The notes under the pieces were generated by a model. It saw nothing but the letters and a program-made list of their open reading frames with translations. It was not told the DNA's origin and searched no databases. Shown one piece after another: positions 28,527 to 38,510 of a stretch of 64,000 bases of DNA. The DNA is from Photobacterium galatheae (GTDB lineage: Bacteria; Pseudomonadota; Gammaproteobacteria; Enterobacterales; Vibrionaceae). The stretch covers positions 20,074 through 84,073 of the forward strand of contig NZ_JMIB01000037.1 of the NCBI RefSeq assembly GCF_000695255.1, read 5' to 3'. Each line of letters starts with the position of its first letter. The stretch's first letter is position 1. Both the position numbers and the translations under genes were made by a program.

Positions 28527-29297
28527 TTACTGGTAATCCCAGGAAAGATTCGAAACCAGACGGCAAGGATCGCATTTGAAGTGGAAAATACCGTGGATGG
28601 GCGCTTCAAGTCGCCATGGCTGTCCGCACTTCGGACAAGGCCGATTCGCTTCCTCTGCCAGACTGCCCCCGCCAACTCGGTACTGATAATAGTACGTGGG
28701 CACCTTGGTCAGATACTCAATCCGGCCACGTAAATCCCAGCCACGCCGGAATAAATCACTGTCCGCATCACGAATCTCATGCAATGCCGCATGTTCGGCC
28801 TGACAACCACCAGCCATCTGAATTTCATCGCAGGCCTGCCATTCCGTCTGCCATTTCACCACCGCCTTGTGATCGCCGTTAAAGGTTGCCGGAATCCGGT
28901 ATAAGGGAATCGGCATCAGCGTCTCACCACTCCGTAAAGGTGAGCAGGTGTGCACATAGGTGGTATAAAGCACCTGCCAGCCCGGCGTCTCTTCTGCGGT
29001 CGCTTCAGAATTGATATCCCGCCCCAATACTTTGATTTTTGGCACCAGCAAACCAGCCTGAGACAGCCGGTTCATGGCAGCTTTGACCTGAGGGCTGTGA
29101 AACTGGCTGTGCAGACTCTGTTTCTCCGGACAAACAGCCCGAACTTTAAAGACAGCGTCATCCATCACGACAGGAAACTCACGACCAAGCACCTGCCCGT
29201 TGTATCGCAACGCATCCATCAACCCATTAATCGCCTGTTCGACGGCAGAAATCGTCGTATTATCAAAGCATTCAAACTGCAATTCGATGACATACAT
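28527..29297 (-). CDS. DUF2310 family Zn-ribbon protein
   Basis: 256 aa. The C terminus holds a zinc ribbon with CPKCGQPW (near residue 224) and CDPCRLVSN about 20 residues later, the arrangement of DUF2310 proteins annotated as Zn-ribbon-containing. The N-terminal 200 residues are a mixed alpha/beta domain without known motif. The function is unknown. It is co-directional with syd, whose stop is 3 bp upstream of its ATG, so the pair is an operon. Confidence 0.82.
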   Translation of the reverse strand: MYVIELQFECFDNTTISAVEQAINGLMDALRYNGQVLGREFPVVMDDAVFKVRAVCPEKQSLHSQFHSPQVKAAMNRLSQAGLLVPKIKVLGRDINSEATAEETPGWQVLYTTYVHTCSPLRSGETLMPIPLYRIPATFNGDHKAVVKWQTEWQACDEIQMAGGCQAEHAALHEIRDADSDLFRRGWDLRGRIEYLTKVPTYYYQYRVGGGSLAEEANRPCPKCGQPWRLEAPIHGIFHFKCDPCRLVSNLSWDYQ

Positions 29298-29300
29298 GTT

Positions 29301-29855
29301 TTAGCTAACCCTGACCACAGGTTCCAGCTGACGAAGAAAACTTGCCACATCTTCGGCCAGAAGCTCACGCTCTGGTTGACCTAAAGTCTCCAGAACCACA
29401 TTCCCAGTCAGATTGCAGATGGCAATCACCTGATTTTCAGCGGCCATGACTCCGATAAAAACGGTCGGTTTCAGTTTCAAACGACGCTGAGTCACCAGAT
29501 GACCAAGAATATTTTCCTGCAAACGCTGAAAATCAGATTCGCTGAACGCCTGGAGCAAGTCCAATTCAAGCGTTTGGAAACGGGCTGCCATGTCGCCGCT
29601 GAAAAAGCTGCCGTAAAACGCCTGAATATCCGAATGCAGGCGAAGCTCAATGCCCTGCTCTACTGCGGTCAGCTCCCCCACAGGTTCCCGTGCCACCGGC
29701 TGCCAAAAGACCGTATCCCGGTTTTCACTCGCCACACAGGGGGATGTCAGGCCAACCAAATCGCTGCTGCACGGCAGGCTAGCCTGCTCATCAGACCAGA
29801 CTTTCATAAAACGGGTGGAAAAATCGGCCAATGCGGCCGTAACCGGATGATTCAT
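29301..29855 (-). CDS. syd: SecY-interacting protein Syd
   Basis: 184 aa cytoplasmic protein that binds SecY and monitors translocon assembly. Family blocks [16 protein letters not shown] and [20 protein letters not shown] match E. coli Syd closely. I start at MNHPVTAAL, four codons inside the longest reading, behind TGAGGT. It is divergent from queF, as in E. coli, and is the far flank of the csrB locus. Confidence 0.95.
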   Translation of the reverse strand: MNHPVTAALADFSTRFMKVWSDEQASLPCSSDLVGLTSPCVASENRDTVFWQPVAREPVGELTAVEQGIELRLHSDIQAFYGSFFSGDMAARFQTLELDLLQAFSESDFQRLQENILGHLVTQRRLKLKPTVFIGVMAAENQVIAICNLTGNVVLETLGQPERELLAEDVASFLRQLEPVVRVS

Positions 29856-29922
29856 TCGCAACCTCAAGCAAGATTCAGTAAACTTTGCCTATTGTAATCC
29901 AAGTGTGTGTGTCCAGGACAAT

Positions 29923-30768
29923 ATGAGCAAATACAAAGACGCGAAAGAACTAGCCGGTTTAACTCTTGGCCAGAAAAGTGAATACAAAGATCAGTATGAT
30001 CCTTCCCTGCTGCAGGCTGTGCCACGCAAACTGAACCGCGATGACCTGGCACTTGGTGATGAACTGCCCTTTACCGGGTATGACATCTGGACCCTGTATG
30101 AACTGTCCTGGCTGAACAATAAAGGACTGCCTCAGGTGGCCATCGGTGAAGTTCGTCTGCCGGCCAGCAGTCCGAACCTGATTGAATCTAAATCTTTCAA
30201 GCTGTATCTCAATAGCCTGAATAACACGCGTATCGAAAGCTGGCAGGAAGTCGCCGATATACTGCAAAAAGATTTGTCTGCCTGTGCCGGTGCTGACGTT
30301 GATGTGACGATCCAGCCGCTGAGTGATTTCACCGCGCAGCCGATTGTCGATTTCGGCGGCACCTGCATTGATGAGCAGGACATTGAAATTGATAGTTTCG
30401 ACTTTGACCCAAGCCTGCTGGAAAATGCTGCTGAAGGTGAAGTGATCGAAGAAGTCCTGCACAGCCATCTGCTGAAATCCAACTGTCTGATCACCAGTCA
30501 GCCAGACTGGGGCAGCGTGCGAATTTCGTACAAAGGGAAACAAATCAACCGGGAGAAACTGCTGCGCTATCTGGTGTCGTTCCGGAATCACAATGAGTTT
30601 CATGAGCAATGTGTTGAGCGGATCTTCACCGATCTTCTGCACTTCTGCCAGCCTGAATTACTCACCGTTTACGCACGTTATACCCGTCGTGGCGGCCTGG
30701 ATATCAACCCTTACCGTACCAATCAGGGGAAAACACCGAGCGACAATGATCGCCTGGCCCGCCAGTAA
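29923..30768 (+). CDS. queF: NADPH-dependent 7-cyano-7-deazaguanine reductase
   Basis: 281 aa. Reduces preQ0 nitrile to preQ1 amine in queuosine biosynthesis. This is the long two-domain (YqcD) type of QueF. The catalytic Cys lies in [14 protein letters not shown], and the conserved FxxE substrate segment is in [13 protein letters not shown] start at [10 protein letters not shown] behind AGGAC, 18 bp inside the longest frame. A hairpin without T-run (30791-30823) follows the gene. Confidence 0.96.
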   Translation: MSKYKDAKELAGLTLGQKSEYKDQYDPSLLQAVPRKLNRDDLALGDELPFTGYDIWTLYELSWLNNKGLPQVAIGEVRLPASSPNLIESKSFKLYLNSLNNTRIESWQEVADILQKDLSACAGADVDVTIQPLSDFTAQPIVDFGGTCIDEQDIEIDSFDFDPSLLENAAEGEVIEEVLHSHLLKSNCLITSQPDWGSVRISYKGKQINREKLLRYLVSFRNHNEFHEQCVERIFTDLLHFCQPELLTVYARYTRRGGLDINPYRTNQGKTPSDNDRLARQ

Positions 30769-30790
30769 TTCTCCGTTCAGCTTGTCTTAC

Positions 30791-30823
30791 AAGTCCGGCA
30801 AATCATTCTAGTTTGCTGGACTT
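30791..30823 (+). repeat. Inverted repeat after queF
   Basis: AAGTCCGGCAAA / TTTGCTGGACTT, arms of 12 with one mismatch and a 9-nt loop, 22 bp past the queF stop. There is no T-run. It may end the queF message or lie in the promoter of the next gene. Confidence 0.45.
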
Positions 30824-30876
30824 GACGACCTGAGCCAGTAATATGAGGGCCGTGTTTCCTGATGGATAAGTGCTCT

Positions 30877-33141
30877 ATGAACTGTCGTCACTGGCTCTTC
30901 AGCATTCTGCTCTGCTTTCTGACAGCCCTGCCAGTGCAGGCAAAAATCTATGCCACGCCGATTCTGGCCGATGCTGATCTGCTGCTGGAAACCAGCCCGG
31001 AAAAAGCGCTGGAAATCACCAACCGCTACCTGAGCCAGCGCCAGATGAGCATCCCTGTCGACAGTTCCCGCGTGCATGTGAACGAAGAGACCGATCATTC
31101 CATCCGCACACCGCTCAGTACCATTAATGCATTGCAGATTAAAGCCAGAGCACTGTCGCTGCTGAACCGGCTCCCCGAAGGCATTCAGATCATCCGAGAA
31201 GCCGAAGCGCTGGCGATCAGCAACGAATTCAGCTACACCTTGCTGGAAACCCAGCTGATCCACGCCGAGATTCTCTGGCAGGGGATTGGCGATGCGACCT
31301 CAGCCACCGACCTGCTCAACAAAACAGACCAGGCAATCGCCAATAATGAAAAGCTCCAGCGCAGTGCGCAAGTGAAAGTGCTTCAGTATCATTTGTTGAT
31401 GCTTCGTGCAGACATAGAATCCACGCTGGGTGATGAACGCAAAGCTGAAAAAATGTTCACCCGGGCCAAACGTGATCTGTCTGAGCTGAATGAGCCCAAA
31501 GAGGAAATCAACTTCCTGCTGAGCCACGGCCGCCATTATCTGAGACATCAGCACTATGACCTGGCTTTGGATCGTCTGCTCAGTGGCTACTGGCTGACGC
31601 AGGAGCAGGAAGACCACGGTAAAATGGCGATTGCCAACCTGGAACTGGGCACCCTGTATGAAGAGCGCAAAGTCTTCGACAAAGCGCTGGAACATGCCAC
31701 CCAGGCCGGGGAATTTTTTGAACACTTCAACCGCACCATGCCACTGGCCAGAACCCTGACGCTGATTGCCAGTATCTATGAACAGCAAGGCCGATATAAT
31801 CTGGCACTGGTGCACTATTTCAATGCATTAGATCAAGAGAAACAGCTGCGTCTTCAGCCCCGTTCAGCACGCCTGCGACTGAGTATCGCCCGGGTGTATC
31901 TGAAACTATATAACTACCCGAAAACCGAACAATACCTCCATCATGCACGTCAACTGGCGCAGGAAAGTGATGATGAAATCACGCTGATTCAGTCCCAGTT
32001 GTTACAAGGCCAGCTTGAACTGGCAGAAGAGCGAACAGAGCAGGCAATTTCGACCATTCAATCGGCTCTGCTTGCTGCCAGTCGTTTACAGAAACCTCAA
32101 CCCACTCTGCAGATGATGGGAGAAGCCAGCCTGTCTGCGGCCTTTGAAAAACAGAAAGATTATTACAACGCCCTGCTCAGTCAGCGTCGCTATGAGCAAT
32201 TGCATGCCTCAATGCAGGAAAACCAGATCAAAAGTAATGTCGAAGTTTTTCGCCAGCAGCAACGTATCATGGCACGTTCACTGAAACTCGAAGAACTGGA
32301 GCGACAACAGTTTACGCAGGAAAAAGCGCTGTATCAGCAGAAAAACATCACCACCGTCTTACTGATTGGCTTACTGCTTTCCCTGCTATTGCTCTGGTAT
32401 CGCAATCGTTCTGCTCGCCAGTGGCGACACCGCCTGAAACTGTTACGTGATGAATTCTATACGCACCCGCGCAGTGGTCTGCGAAATCTGCGCATGCTCA
32501 ATGCAAGACTGTCGAATTCATTACAGCAAAGCAGCGCGCATTTTGAGCAATGGCATCTGGGAGAAATCATCAATGAACCCCTGAGTGACCGGTTGCGATT
32601 TGCCCTGTTTGAAGTCCCCTTACTCAAACATGTTTACCTGCAGCATGGCTATCAGCAGGGGCTGGCACTGGAGCGCGAGTTTGGCGACTACCTGAATGCC
32701 CAGGTTTGTGAGCCTGCACGCTTATACCACTTCTCAGATGCCATGTTCTTATACATCGAACCCAACTCGCGTCTGGAAAGTGCTCCCAAACAACTGGCCG
32801 ACTCAATTCAGCAGCTGGTCGATCAATTCATGGCTGAAAAACAACTCGACAGCCGGGTACGCATTGGGATGGCGGAATACCCGTTTCTGCCCCGTGCCTA
32901 TACCGCCATCAATGATCAGGAACTGATCGATATTCTCTTGATGGCCACACAGGCCGCCCGGCAAATCAGTAAAGCCGAGTCTGGTAGCCAATGGGTGCAC
33001 CTGAGTGCCATTGATGCAGCACCTGCCGCCAGCTTCGCCGGAGACAATATTCGTCATGCCTGTATTCGGGGGATGGATAAAGGACTGGTCAAAGTTCAGA
33101 CATCCTCCCATCAGGAATATGACTGGAGTAAGCATCTCTGA
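30877..33141 (+). CDS. TPR-repeat membrane protein with degenerate GGDEF domain
   Basis: About 754 aa. A signal peptide (MNCRHWLFSILLCFLTALPVQA) is followed by a periplasmic region of TPR-like helical repeats to about residue 460. A membrane helix lies at about 491-508 (ITTVLLIGLLLSLLLLWY), then a cytoplasmic domain with GGDEF-like layout (HPRSGLRNLRML opening, FEVPLLKHVYLQHGYQQGL). The signature position reads FSDAM (about 619-623) instead of GGDEF, so it cannot be an active diguanylate cyclase. It is probably a periplasm-sensing adaptor. An alternative ATG lies 15 bp upstream. It precedes a second degenerate GGDEF gene. Confidence 0.75.
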   Translation: MNCRHWLFSILLCFLTALPVQAKIYATPILADADLLLETSPEKALEITNRYLSQRQMSIPVDSSRVHVNEETDHSIRTPLSTINALQIKARALSLLNRLPEGIQIIREAEALAISNEFSYTLLETQLIHAEILWQGIGDATSATDLLNKTDQAIANNEKLQRSAQVKVLQYHLLMLRADIESTLGDERKAEKMFTRAKRDLSELNEPKEEINFLLSHGRHYLRHQHYDLALDRLLSGYWLTQEQEDHGKMAIANLELGTLYEERKVFDKALEHATQAGEFFEHFNRTMPLARTLTLIASIYEQQGRYNLALVHYFNALDQEKQLRLQPRSARLRLSIARVYLKLYNYPKTEQYLHHARQLAQESDDEITLIQSQLLQGQLELAEERTEQAISTIQSALLAASRLQKPQPTLQMMGEASLSAAFEKQKDYYNALLSQRRYEQLHASMQENQIKSNVEVFRQQQRIMARSLKLEELERQQFTQEKALYQQKNITTVLLIGLLLSLLLLWYRNRSARQWRHRLKLLRDEFYTHPRSGLRNLRMLNARLSNSLQQSSAHFEQWHLGEIINEPLSDRLRFALFEVPLLKHVYLQHGYQQGLALEREFGDYLNAQVCEPARLYHFSDAMFLYIEPNSRLESAPKQLADSIQQLVDQFMAEKQLDSRVRIGMAEYPFLPRAYTAINDQELIDILLMATQAARQISKAESGSQWVHLSAIDAAPAASFAGDNIRHACIRGMDKGLVKVQTSSHQEYDWSKHL

Positions 33142-33301
33142 AGAAAAAACATTCGGTATTACTGCGGTTTAGGTCTACTAAGATCACGAAAATGTATAAA
33201 AAGCACGCGAGCGTTTGTGTCCGGGAAAACAAGCCGTTAATAATGTTCAACCCGGCAGGAAATTTTTGCTAACATCCGGTATCGCTTTGCGGATTGTACT
33301 G

Positions 33302-33315
33302 GGGTCAATTGACCC
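33302..33315. promoter_or_regulatory. Perfect palindrome before the GGDEF gene
   Basis: GGGTCAATTGACCC, a perfect 14-bp palindrome 31 bp upstream of the TTG start of the next gene. It could be an operator. The regulator is unknown. Confidence 0.4.
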
Positions 33316-33345
33316 TAAGCGAAGGAAGTTCAGATAAGGTAATCA

Positions 33346-34911
33346 TTGGTCAACGTGGCAACGAATGTTGACGCGGCTTCTGAAGTGAGTAAATTGAAGC
33401 TGCGCTTGGATCAGGCTCAATTGTCATATCGCGATGCGTCGTTAAAGTCACGTCGTGAAATTGTCATTTTAAAGCGTCTGATTACTCGTATGGCCGTTGC
33501 CTGTCGCGGACTGGATGTCGAGCTGGACAAACGGCTGGAAACCCTGCGCAGAGATCTGGAGCAGAACAAAGACATCAGTAACATTGTGCCGCATCTGGCA
33601 CAGGTTGAACGGCTGTTACTACGGCAAACACCAACGCACACAACCATGGAACGGCTGGCGGGCCTGATACAACAAAGCTCCGAGAGCCTGAAACGTATTC
33701 CAGCCTTACCGGTTCAGCTCAAACGCGACCTTCATGATTTACTCTCTCAGTCACCGGCTTCACTGAACCACAGCCACCAGCAAATTACCCAACTGTTTGG
33801 CCTGTACGATCGTGCCCTGAAACTCCTGACGGTTCCGGTAGGTATTGAGCGAGAATCCATTTCAAAAGACAGTGACTTACACCGTAAGCTCTGCCATGAG
33901 TTGCAACAGGTGATTACTGAGCTGGATGCGGAAGGTGAATCGGGAGAGCAGTTACTGACCATTCGACACCAGTTGCTCAAAGGCGTGACAACGCTCACTC
34001 TGGTTGAGCTTTGCCTGGAAGTGCTGCGCCTGGCACTCGACAGTTGTGTCCGTGAAAGACGTCATTCACAGAAATTCCTGGATGTAATCAGCGGCGATCT
34101 GGCGGCACTGGAACAAACCACCCGCCAGGCTGTGGAACAAGGTCTGGCACTGTATAGCCATCGCTCCGAGCTGACTTTGGAATTGGGGCAGCTGTCTGAT
34201 CGCTTCCATCATGCTCTGGCCCAACACAACAATCTGGAAAACTGGCGTAGTTCAGCGCAAGATTTAGATCAGTCTTTCCGGCATCTGGTTGAACGCCAGC
34301 GTGCGCTGGAAAGCCGTGAGCAAGCATTACTGGAACAACTGCATTATCATCAAAGCCGCGCCGAACAGCTGTACCAGCAAACGCAGGATCAGCACCGCCA
34401 GATTGAAGATCTGCAACGCCGGATCTTCCAGGACCCGCTCACCCGGGTCTACAATCGAGCCGCCTTTCAGGATCGTTTGGAGCATGAATATCGCCGGTGG
34501 ATTCGTTACCAACATCCACTGTGCCTGGCTGTCGTCAATCTTGACTATTTCAGCGACCTCAATGACAACTATGGTTTCCAGGCTGGCGATAAAGTCCTCA
34601 AAATTATTGCCCGGACGTTGCGCCAGCAGTTAAGAGACACCGATTTCATCGCCCGGGTCAGTCACGACGAGTTCATGCTGATCCTGCCTGAGATGACGGA
34701 AACAGAAAGACATCGCCGCTTATCGAACATTCGCAATAGTATCTTCCAGTTACCCTTCCGTTTCCGCGAAAAAAATGTCTCTGTCACAGCTTCTCTGGGT
34801 GCCACTCTGTTTGACGACAACGACACGCCGGGCACTGTGCTCGAACGTAGTCAGAAAGCGCTGAGCAATGCCAAAAATGCCGGCCGAAATCAGCTGTTCT
34901 GGATTGCTTAA
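33346..34911 (+). CDS. GGDEF-domain protein with SHDEF variant site and helical N terminus
   Basis: 521 aa cytoplasmic protein with no signal or membrane segment. Residues 1-340 are helical and coiled-coil rich (DQSFRHLVERQRALESREQ). The GGDEF domain begins at DPLTRVYNRAAFQDRL, and NLDYFSDLNDNYGFQAGDKVL supplies the usual metal-binding Asp. The active-site loop reads RVSHDEF (SHDEF at 439-443): both glycines are replaced but Asp-Glu-Phe is kept. Activity is therefore doubtful and no RxxD inhibitory site is seen. The start is TTG behind AAGGT. V. cholerae has a similar degenerate-GGDEF protein (CdgG), and orthology is likely but unverified. Confidence 0.82.
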   Translation: MVNVATNVDAASEVSKLKLRLDQAQLSYRDASLKSRREIVILKRLITRMAVACRGLDVELDKRLETLRRDLEQNKDISNIVPHLAQVERLLLRQTPTHTTMERLAGLIQQSSESLKRIPALPVQLKRDLHDLLSQSPASLNHSHQQITQLFGLYDRALKLLTVPVGIERESISKDSDLHRKLCHELQQVITELDAEGESGEQLLTIRHQLLKGVTTLTLVELCLEVLRLALDSCVRERRHSQKFLDVISGDLAALEQTTRQAVEQGLALYSHRSELTLELGQLSDRFHHALAQHNNLENWRSSAQDLDQSFRHLVERQRALESREQALLEQLHYHQSRAEQLYQQTQDQHRQIEDLQRRIFQDPLTRVYNRAAFQDRLEHEYRRWIRYQHPLCLAVVNLDYFSDLNDNYGFQAGDKVLKIIARTLRQQLRDTDFIARVSHDEFMLILPEMTETERHRRLSNIRNSIFQLPFRFREKNVSVTASLGATLFDDNDTPGTVLERSQKALSNAKNAGRNQLFWIA

Positions 34912-34921
34912 CAGCTGATTT
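34887..34921 (+). terminator. Inverted repeat across the GGDEF gene stop
   Basis: A perfect 12-bp repeat AAATCAGCTGTT / AACAGCTGATTT with an 11-nt loop spans the stop codon of the GGDEF gene. There is only TCTCACTC after it, so it is a weak terminator candidate or a 3'-end protecting hairpin. Confidence 0.45.
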
Positions 34922-35189
34922 CTCACTCAATAACAAAGCACCTCTTGTCTAACTCACTGCTACACAAACGCTTTTTTTTCACCCTTGCTCTAGTCAAACT
35001 CAGGATGCCTGTGTATGTTCAATAATACGGGCAGGGAAAAATGTCCGGTATTTCCTTCTGCGGATGTACATCCACCCGCTCTCGGAAAGACTGATACCAA
35101 ATGTGGCAAACCCTTTACCAGAGGTTTGTGCTGATTGGTATAACATACAGGCCAACTGCTGACCTGTATTTATCTCCAGGGAGGCAAGC

Positions 35190-36563
35190 ATGATTACACA
35201 TATCAGTCCGGTTGGGGCAATGACACTGCTATCGCAACTGGAAGTCGAAAGGCTCAAAGCGACCGCAGCCAGCGATCTCTATCGCCTGTACCGCAACTGC
35301 TCGCTGGCTGTCCTGAACTCAGGGAGCCACAGCGATGATTCCAGTGCCCTGCTGGAAAGACACAAATCCTTCGACATTAACGTCCTTCGAAGAGAGCGAG
35401 GCATCAAACTCGAACTGAAAGATCCGCCAGAGCATGCTTTCGTCGATGGCAAAATCATTCGCGGTATTCAGGAACACCTGTTTGCCGTCATGAGAGATAT
35501 CATTTACGTCAACGTACACGTTCAACAACGCAATGATCTGAATCTGACCAGTGCGCCTCACATCACAAATTTTATTTTCAGCATTCTTCGCAACGCCCAG
35601 ACAGTCCGCTCGCGTGAAGATCCCAACATTATCGTCTGCTGGGGCGGCCACTCCATTAATCCGGAAGAGTACCAGTACACCCGGGATGTCGGTCACCAGC
35701 TGGGGCTGCGTGAGCTGAATATTTGCACCGGCTGTGGCCCCGGAGCGATGGAAGGCCCGATGAAAGGCGCCGCGATCGGCCATGCTCAGCAACGCTACGG
35801 TAAAAGCCGCTTTATCGGCCTGACGGAACCTTCGATCATTGCAGCCGAACCACCGAACCCGATTGTGAATGAACTGGTGATCATGCCGGATATCGAAAAA
35901 CGTCTGGAAGCCTTTGTTCGGGTTGGTCACGGGATCGTCATCTTCCCCGGTGGTGCAGGCACCGCGGAAGAGCTGCTTTATATCATCGGGATCCTGATGC
36001 ATCCGGACAATCAGGATCAACCTCTGCCCGTTGTACTAACTGGCCCCAAAAGCAGTGAACCCTATTTCCGGACGCTCGACAGTTTTATCCGAGATACGCT
36101 GGGTGAAGCCGCGACCAAACGTTACCAGATCATCATTGATGATCCGGCGAAGGTGGCCCGCATCATGAAAGCGGCAATGCCACAAACCAAGGAACACCGG
36201 CAGGAAACCGGTGATGCATACTGCTATAACTGGTCTTTGAAAATTCCGCCGGAATTTCAGCTGCCGTTCGAACCAACCCATGATGCGATGGGAGGCTTGG
36301 ATCTGCACTTCAATCAACCCCCGGAACAGCTGGCTGCCAACCTGCGCCGTGCGTTCTCCGGCATTGTCGCGGGGAATGTGAAAGAAGAAGGGATCCGGGA
36401 AATTGAGCGCAAAGGACCGTTTTTAATGAACGGCGACCCATCGTTAATGAAACGCATGGACAAACTGCTGAAAAACTTCGTGAGCCAGCAACGCATGAAG
36501 CTGCCCGGCAGCGAGTATGTTCCCTGCTACCGTATCCTCACCCATCCCGACATGGTGAAATAA
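35190..36563 (+). CDS. ppnN: Pyrimidine/purine nucleotide 5'-monophosphate nucleosidase
   Basis: 457 aa (E. coli PpnN/YgdH 454). Cleaves nucleoside monophosphates to base and ribose 5-phosphate and is bound and stimulated by (p)ppGpp in E. coli. The LOG-type nucleotide-binding fold shows [20 protein letters not shown] and the [13 protein letters not shown] loop. The N terminus [20 protein letters not shown] matches E. coli almost exactly. About 280 bp upstream is non-coding. Confidence 0.95.
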   Translation: MITHISPVGAMTLLSQLEVERLKATAASDLYRLYRNCSLAVLNSGSHSDDSSALLERHKSFDINVLRRERGIKLELKDPPEHAFVDGKIIRGIQEHLFAVMRDIIYVNVHVQQRNDLNLTSAPHITNFIFSILRNAQTVRSREDPNIIVCWGGHSINPEEYQYTRDVGHQLGLRELNICTGCGPGAMEGPMKGAAIGHAQQRYGKSRFIGLTEPSIIAAEPPNPIVNELVIMPDIEKRLEAFVRVGHGIVIFPGGAGTAEELLYIIGILMHPDNQDQPLPVVLTGPKSSEPYFRTLDSFIRDTLGEAATKRYQIIIDDPAKVARIMKAAMPQTKEHRQETGDAYCYNWSLKIPPEFQLPFEPTHDAMGGLDLHFNQPPEQLAANLRRAFSGIVAGNVKEEGIREIERKGPFLMNGDPSLMKRMDKLLKNFVSQQRMKLPGSEYVPCYRILTHPDMVK

Positions 36564-36583
36564 TTTGCCATGCAACGTAGAAT

Positions 36584-36608
36584 ACAGGGCCTGCTGGCCC
36601 TGTTTTTT
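36584..36608 (+). terminator. Intrinsic terminator after ppnN
   Basis: ACAGGGCC, TGCT and GGCCCTGT followed by TTTTTT. It ends 12 bp before the xni start codon. Confidence 0.85.
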
Positions 36609-36619
36609 AATTGAATATT

Positions 36620-37393
36620 ATGTCTATACATCTTGTCGTCATTGATGCACTCAACCTGATCCGCCGTGTTCACGCCGCCCAGCCCGGCGAGCCAGACATC
36701 GCAAGCACCAGCAAAGTCTGCTGCCAGGCACTCAGTAAAATTATCACGATCAGTCAGCCGACCCATATTGTGGCAGTCTTTGATCATCATGGTGACGACC
36801 GGGGATGGCGGGCCGAACTGCTGCCCGGCTACAAAGAAGGCCGCAAACCAATGCCGGCTGAACTTCAGGACGGCATGGAACAGATTCAGGATGATTTTAT
36901 GGCCCTTGGCGTCGACTCATTACTGTCCGACGGTGATGAAGCAGACGATCTGATCGCAACACTGGCACTGAAAGTCGCCGATCACGGCGGTCAGGTCACC
37001 ATCGTCTCTACCGACAAAGGCTACTGCCAGCTCTTGCGTCCCACCGTGATGATCCGGGATTACTTCCAGCAGCGCTGGCTTGACAGCCCGTTCATTGAAA
37101 AAGAGTTTGGGGTGCGTCCGGAGCAACTACCGGATTATTGGGGACTGGCTGGGATCAGCTCCAGTAAGATCCCGGGCGTTCCGGGCATCGGGCCGAAAGC
37201 TGCCTGCGAACTGTTACAACAGTATCCGAATCTGGAAAGTATTTTGTCCGCCGAGGATCTGCCAGAGAAATGGCGCAAGAAAATTGAACCCGGTCAGGAT
37301 AGCGCCAGAGCGAGCAAAGCCGTGGCAAGGCTGAAAACCGATTTGCAACTGGGCTTTAATTTACAGGATATTCGCTATCAGACGGCGGGCTAA
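36620..37393 (+). CDS. xni: Flap endonuclease Xni (ExoIX)
   Basis: 257 aa FEN-type nuclease related to the 5' nuclease domain of Pol I. HLVVIDALNLIRRVHA is the N-terminal metal-binding motif, followed by GDEADDLIATLALKV, STDKGYCQLL and the K+-binding helix-hairpin GISSSKIPGVPGIGPKAA. I start at ATG (MSIHLVV), not at a TTG 9 bp upstream. No good Shine-Dalgarno is visible because the ppnN terminator occupies that space. Confidence 0.94.
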   Translation: MSIHLVVIDALNLIRRVHAAQPGEPDIASTSKVCCQALSKIITISQPTHIVAVFDHHGDDRGWRAELLPGYKEGRKPMPAELQDGMEQIQDDFMALGVDSLLSDGDEADDLIATLALKVADHGGQVTIVSTDKGYCQLLRPTVMIRDYFQQRWLDSPFIEKEFGVRPEQLPDYWGLAGISSSKIPGVPGIGPKAACELLQQYPNLESILSAEDLPEKWRKKIEPGQDSARASKAVARLKTDLQLGFNLQDIRYQTAG

Positions 37394-37418
37394 TTGCCCG
37401 CCATCCATGACGCAGCTT

Positions 37419-38504
37419 TTAGTGCGGGCTGCGATTGTCCAGCGCCTGAATATGGACCGTAATTTCTTCACGGTCGTGATACAGATGCTTCGCTTGCAGG
37501 CGGAATTTCAAACCATTCTGAATCAGAAAGACCTTCAGGTTTTCAATATCCTGCAACACCTCATCATAACGACCCTTCATCGGCAACTTCAGGTTGAAAA
37601 TAGTTTCTTTGGCCCAACCTTTGATCAGCCACTGCCCCATCAGATGCGCCACACGGGCAGGTTTCTCAACCATATCGCATACCAGCCAGGTCACATTCTT
37701 ACGGGGCGGCTCAAACTTGAATCCATCAGCCATGTGATGCTTCACCTGACCGGTATCCATTAGGCTCTGTGCCATCTGTCCATTGTCCACCGCGTGAACA
37801 AACATGGAACGCTTGACCAGCTGATAAGTCCAGCCGCCCGGACAGGCACCTAAATCCACCCCCCACATGCCTGAAGCCAGACGCTCATCCCATTCCTCAC
37901 GCGGAATAAAGACATGAAAAGCTTCTTCCAGCTTCAGTGTTGAGCGGCTGGGGGCATCTGCCGGGAATTTCAGACGTGGGATCCCCATAAAGAAAGGGGA
38001 ATTGTTGTTACTGTACGAGTAACCCAGGAAACAGCAGCCCGGTTCCGTAAAGCACAGGTGCAATACTGGTTTTCTCGGGTTGTCTTTCACATACAATGCG
38101 CCCTGTTTGCGGAACGCCTGACGCAGCGGCACCGTGAACTTACGGCAGAATTTCAGCAGTTCTTTGGCTTCGTTGGTGTCCGGTGTTTCGACCCGCAGAT
38201 CGCCGCAACGTGGCAAGGTTTCAGCCACCGCCAGAATCGGGCTGATCCGATCATCGGCCGGTAGATCTTCCAGTCTGGCCGTCACGACCAGCATTTGACG
38301 GGCAAAGATCAGCTGTGAAAACGGCTGTAGCTGCACAAACTTATCGGCATCCCCTGGCTGATAAAACTCAAACAGCACATAACCGGTATTTTTCTTTGCG
38401 CGCGGAAAGCCAAACAGCTCAAGTGCATTGGCTTTATCCTGCACTTCACCGGCACATTCATTTTCAAAGCCCTGACGGCAGTACAACAGAACCTGATTCA
38501 CCAC
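37419..38504 (-). CDS. rlmM: 23S rRNA 2'-O-ribose C2498 methyltransferase
   Basis: 361 aa SAM-dependent enzyme acting on 23S rRNA. An N-terminal THUMP domain ([17 protein letters not shown]) is followed by the Rossmann methyltransferase domain with [17 protein letters not shown]. The catalytic KDKE tetrad includes Lys in RSTLKLEEA, Asp in LVCDMVEKP and Lys in FNLKLPMKG. It starts at GTG. It is convergent with xni (25 bp apart) and lies 6 bp after the DUF423 gene. Confidence 0.96.
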   Translation of the reverse strand: MVNQVLLYCRQGFENECAGEVQDKANALELFGFPRAKKNTGYVLFEFYQPGDADKFVQLQPFSQLIFARQMLVVTARLEDLPADDRISPILAVAETLPRCGDLRVETPDTNEAKELLKFCRKFTVPLRQAFRKQGALYVKDNPRKPVLHLCFTEPGCCFLGYSYSNNNSPFFMGIPRLKFPADAPSRSTLKLEEAFHVFIPREEWDERLASGMWGVDLGACPGGWTYQLVKRSMFVHAVDNGQMAQSLMDTGQVKHHMADGFKFEPPRKNVTWLVCDMVEKPARVAHLMGQWLIKGWAKETIFNLKLPMKGRYDEVLQDIENLKVFLIQNGLKFRLQAKHLYHDREEITVHIQALDNRSPH

Positions 38505-38510
38505 GAGTCC

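Noticed and set aside
37384..37402. GGCGGGC / GCCCGCC hairpin over the xni stop as an intrinsic terminator
   Set aside because: Stem is present but neither strand has a T-run after it.
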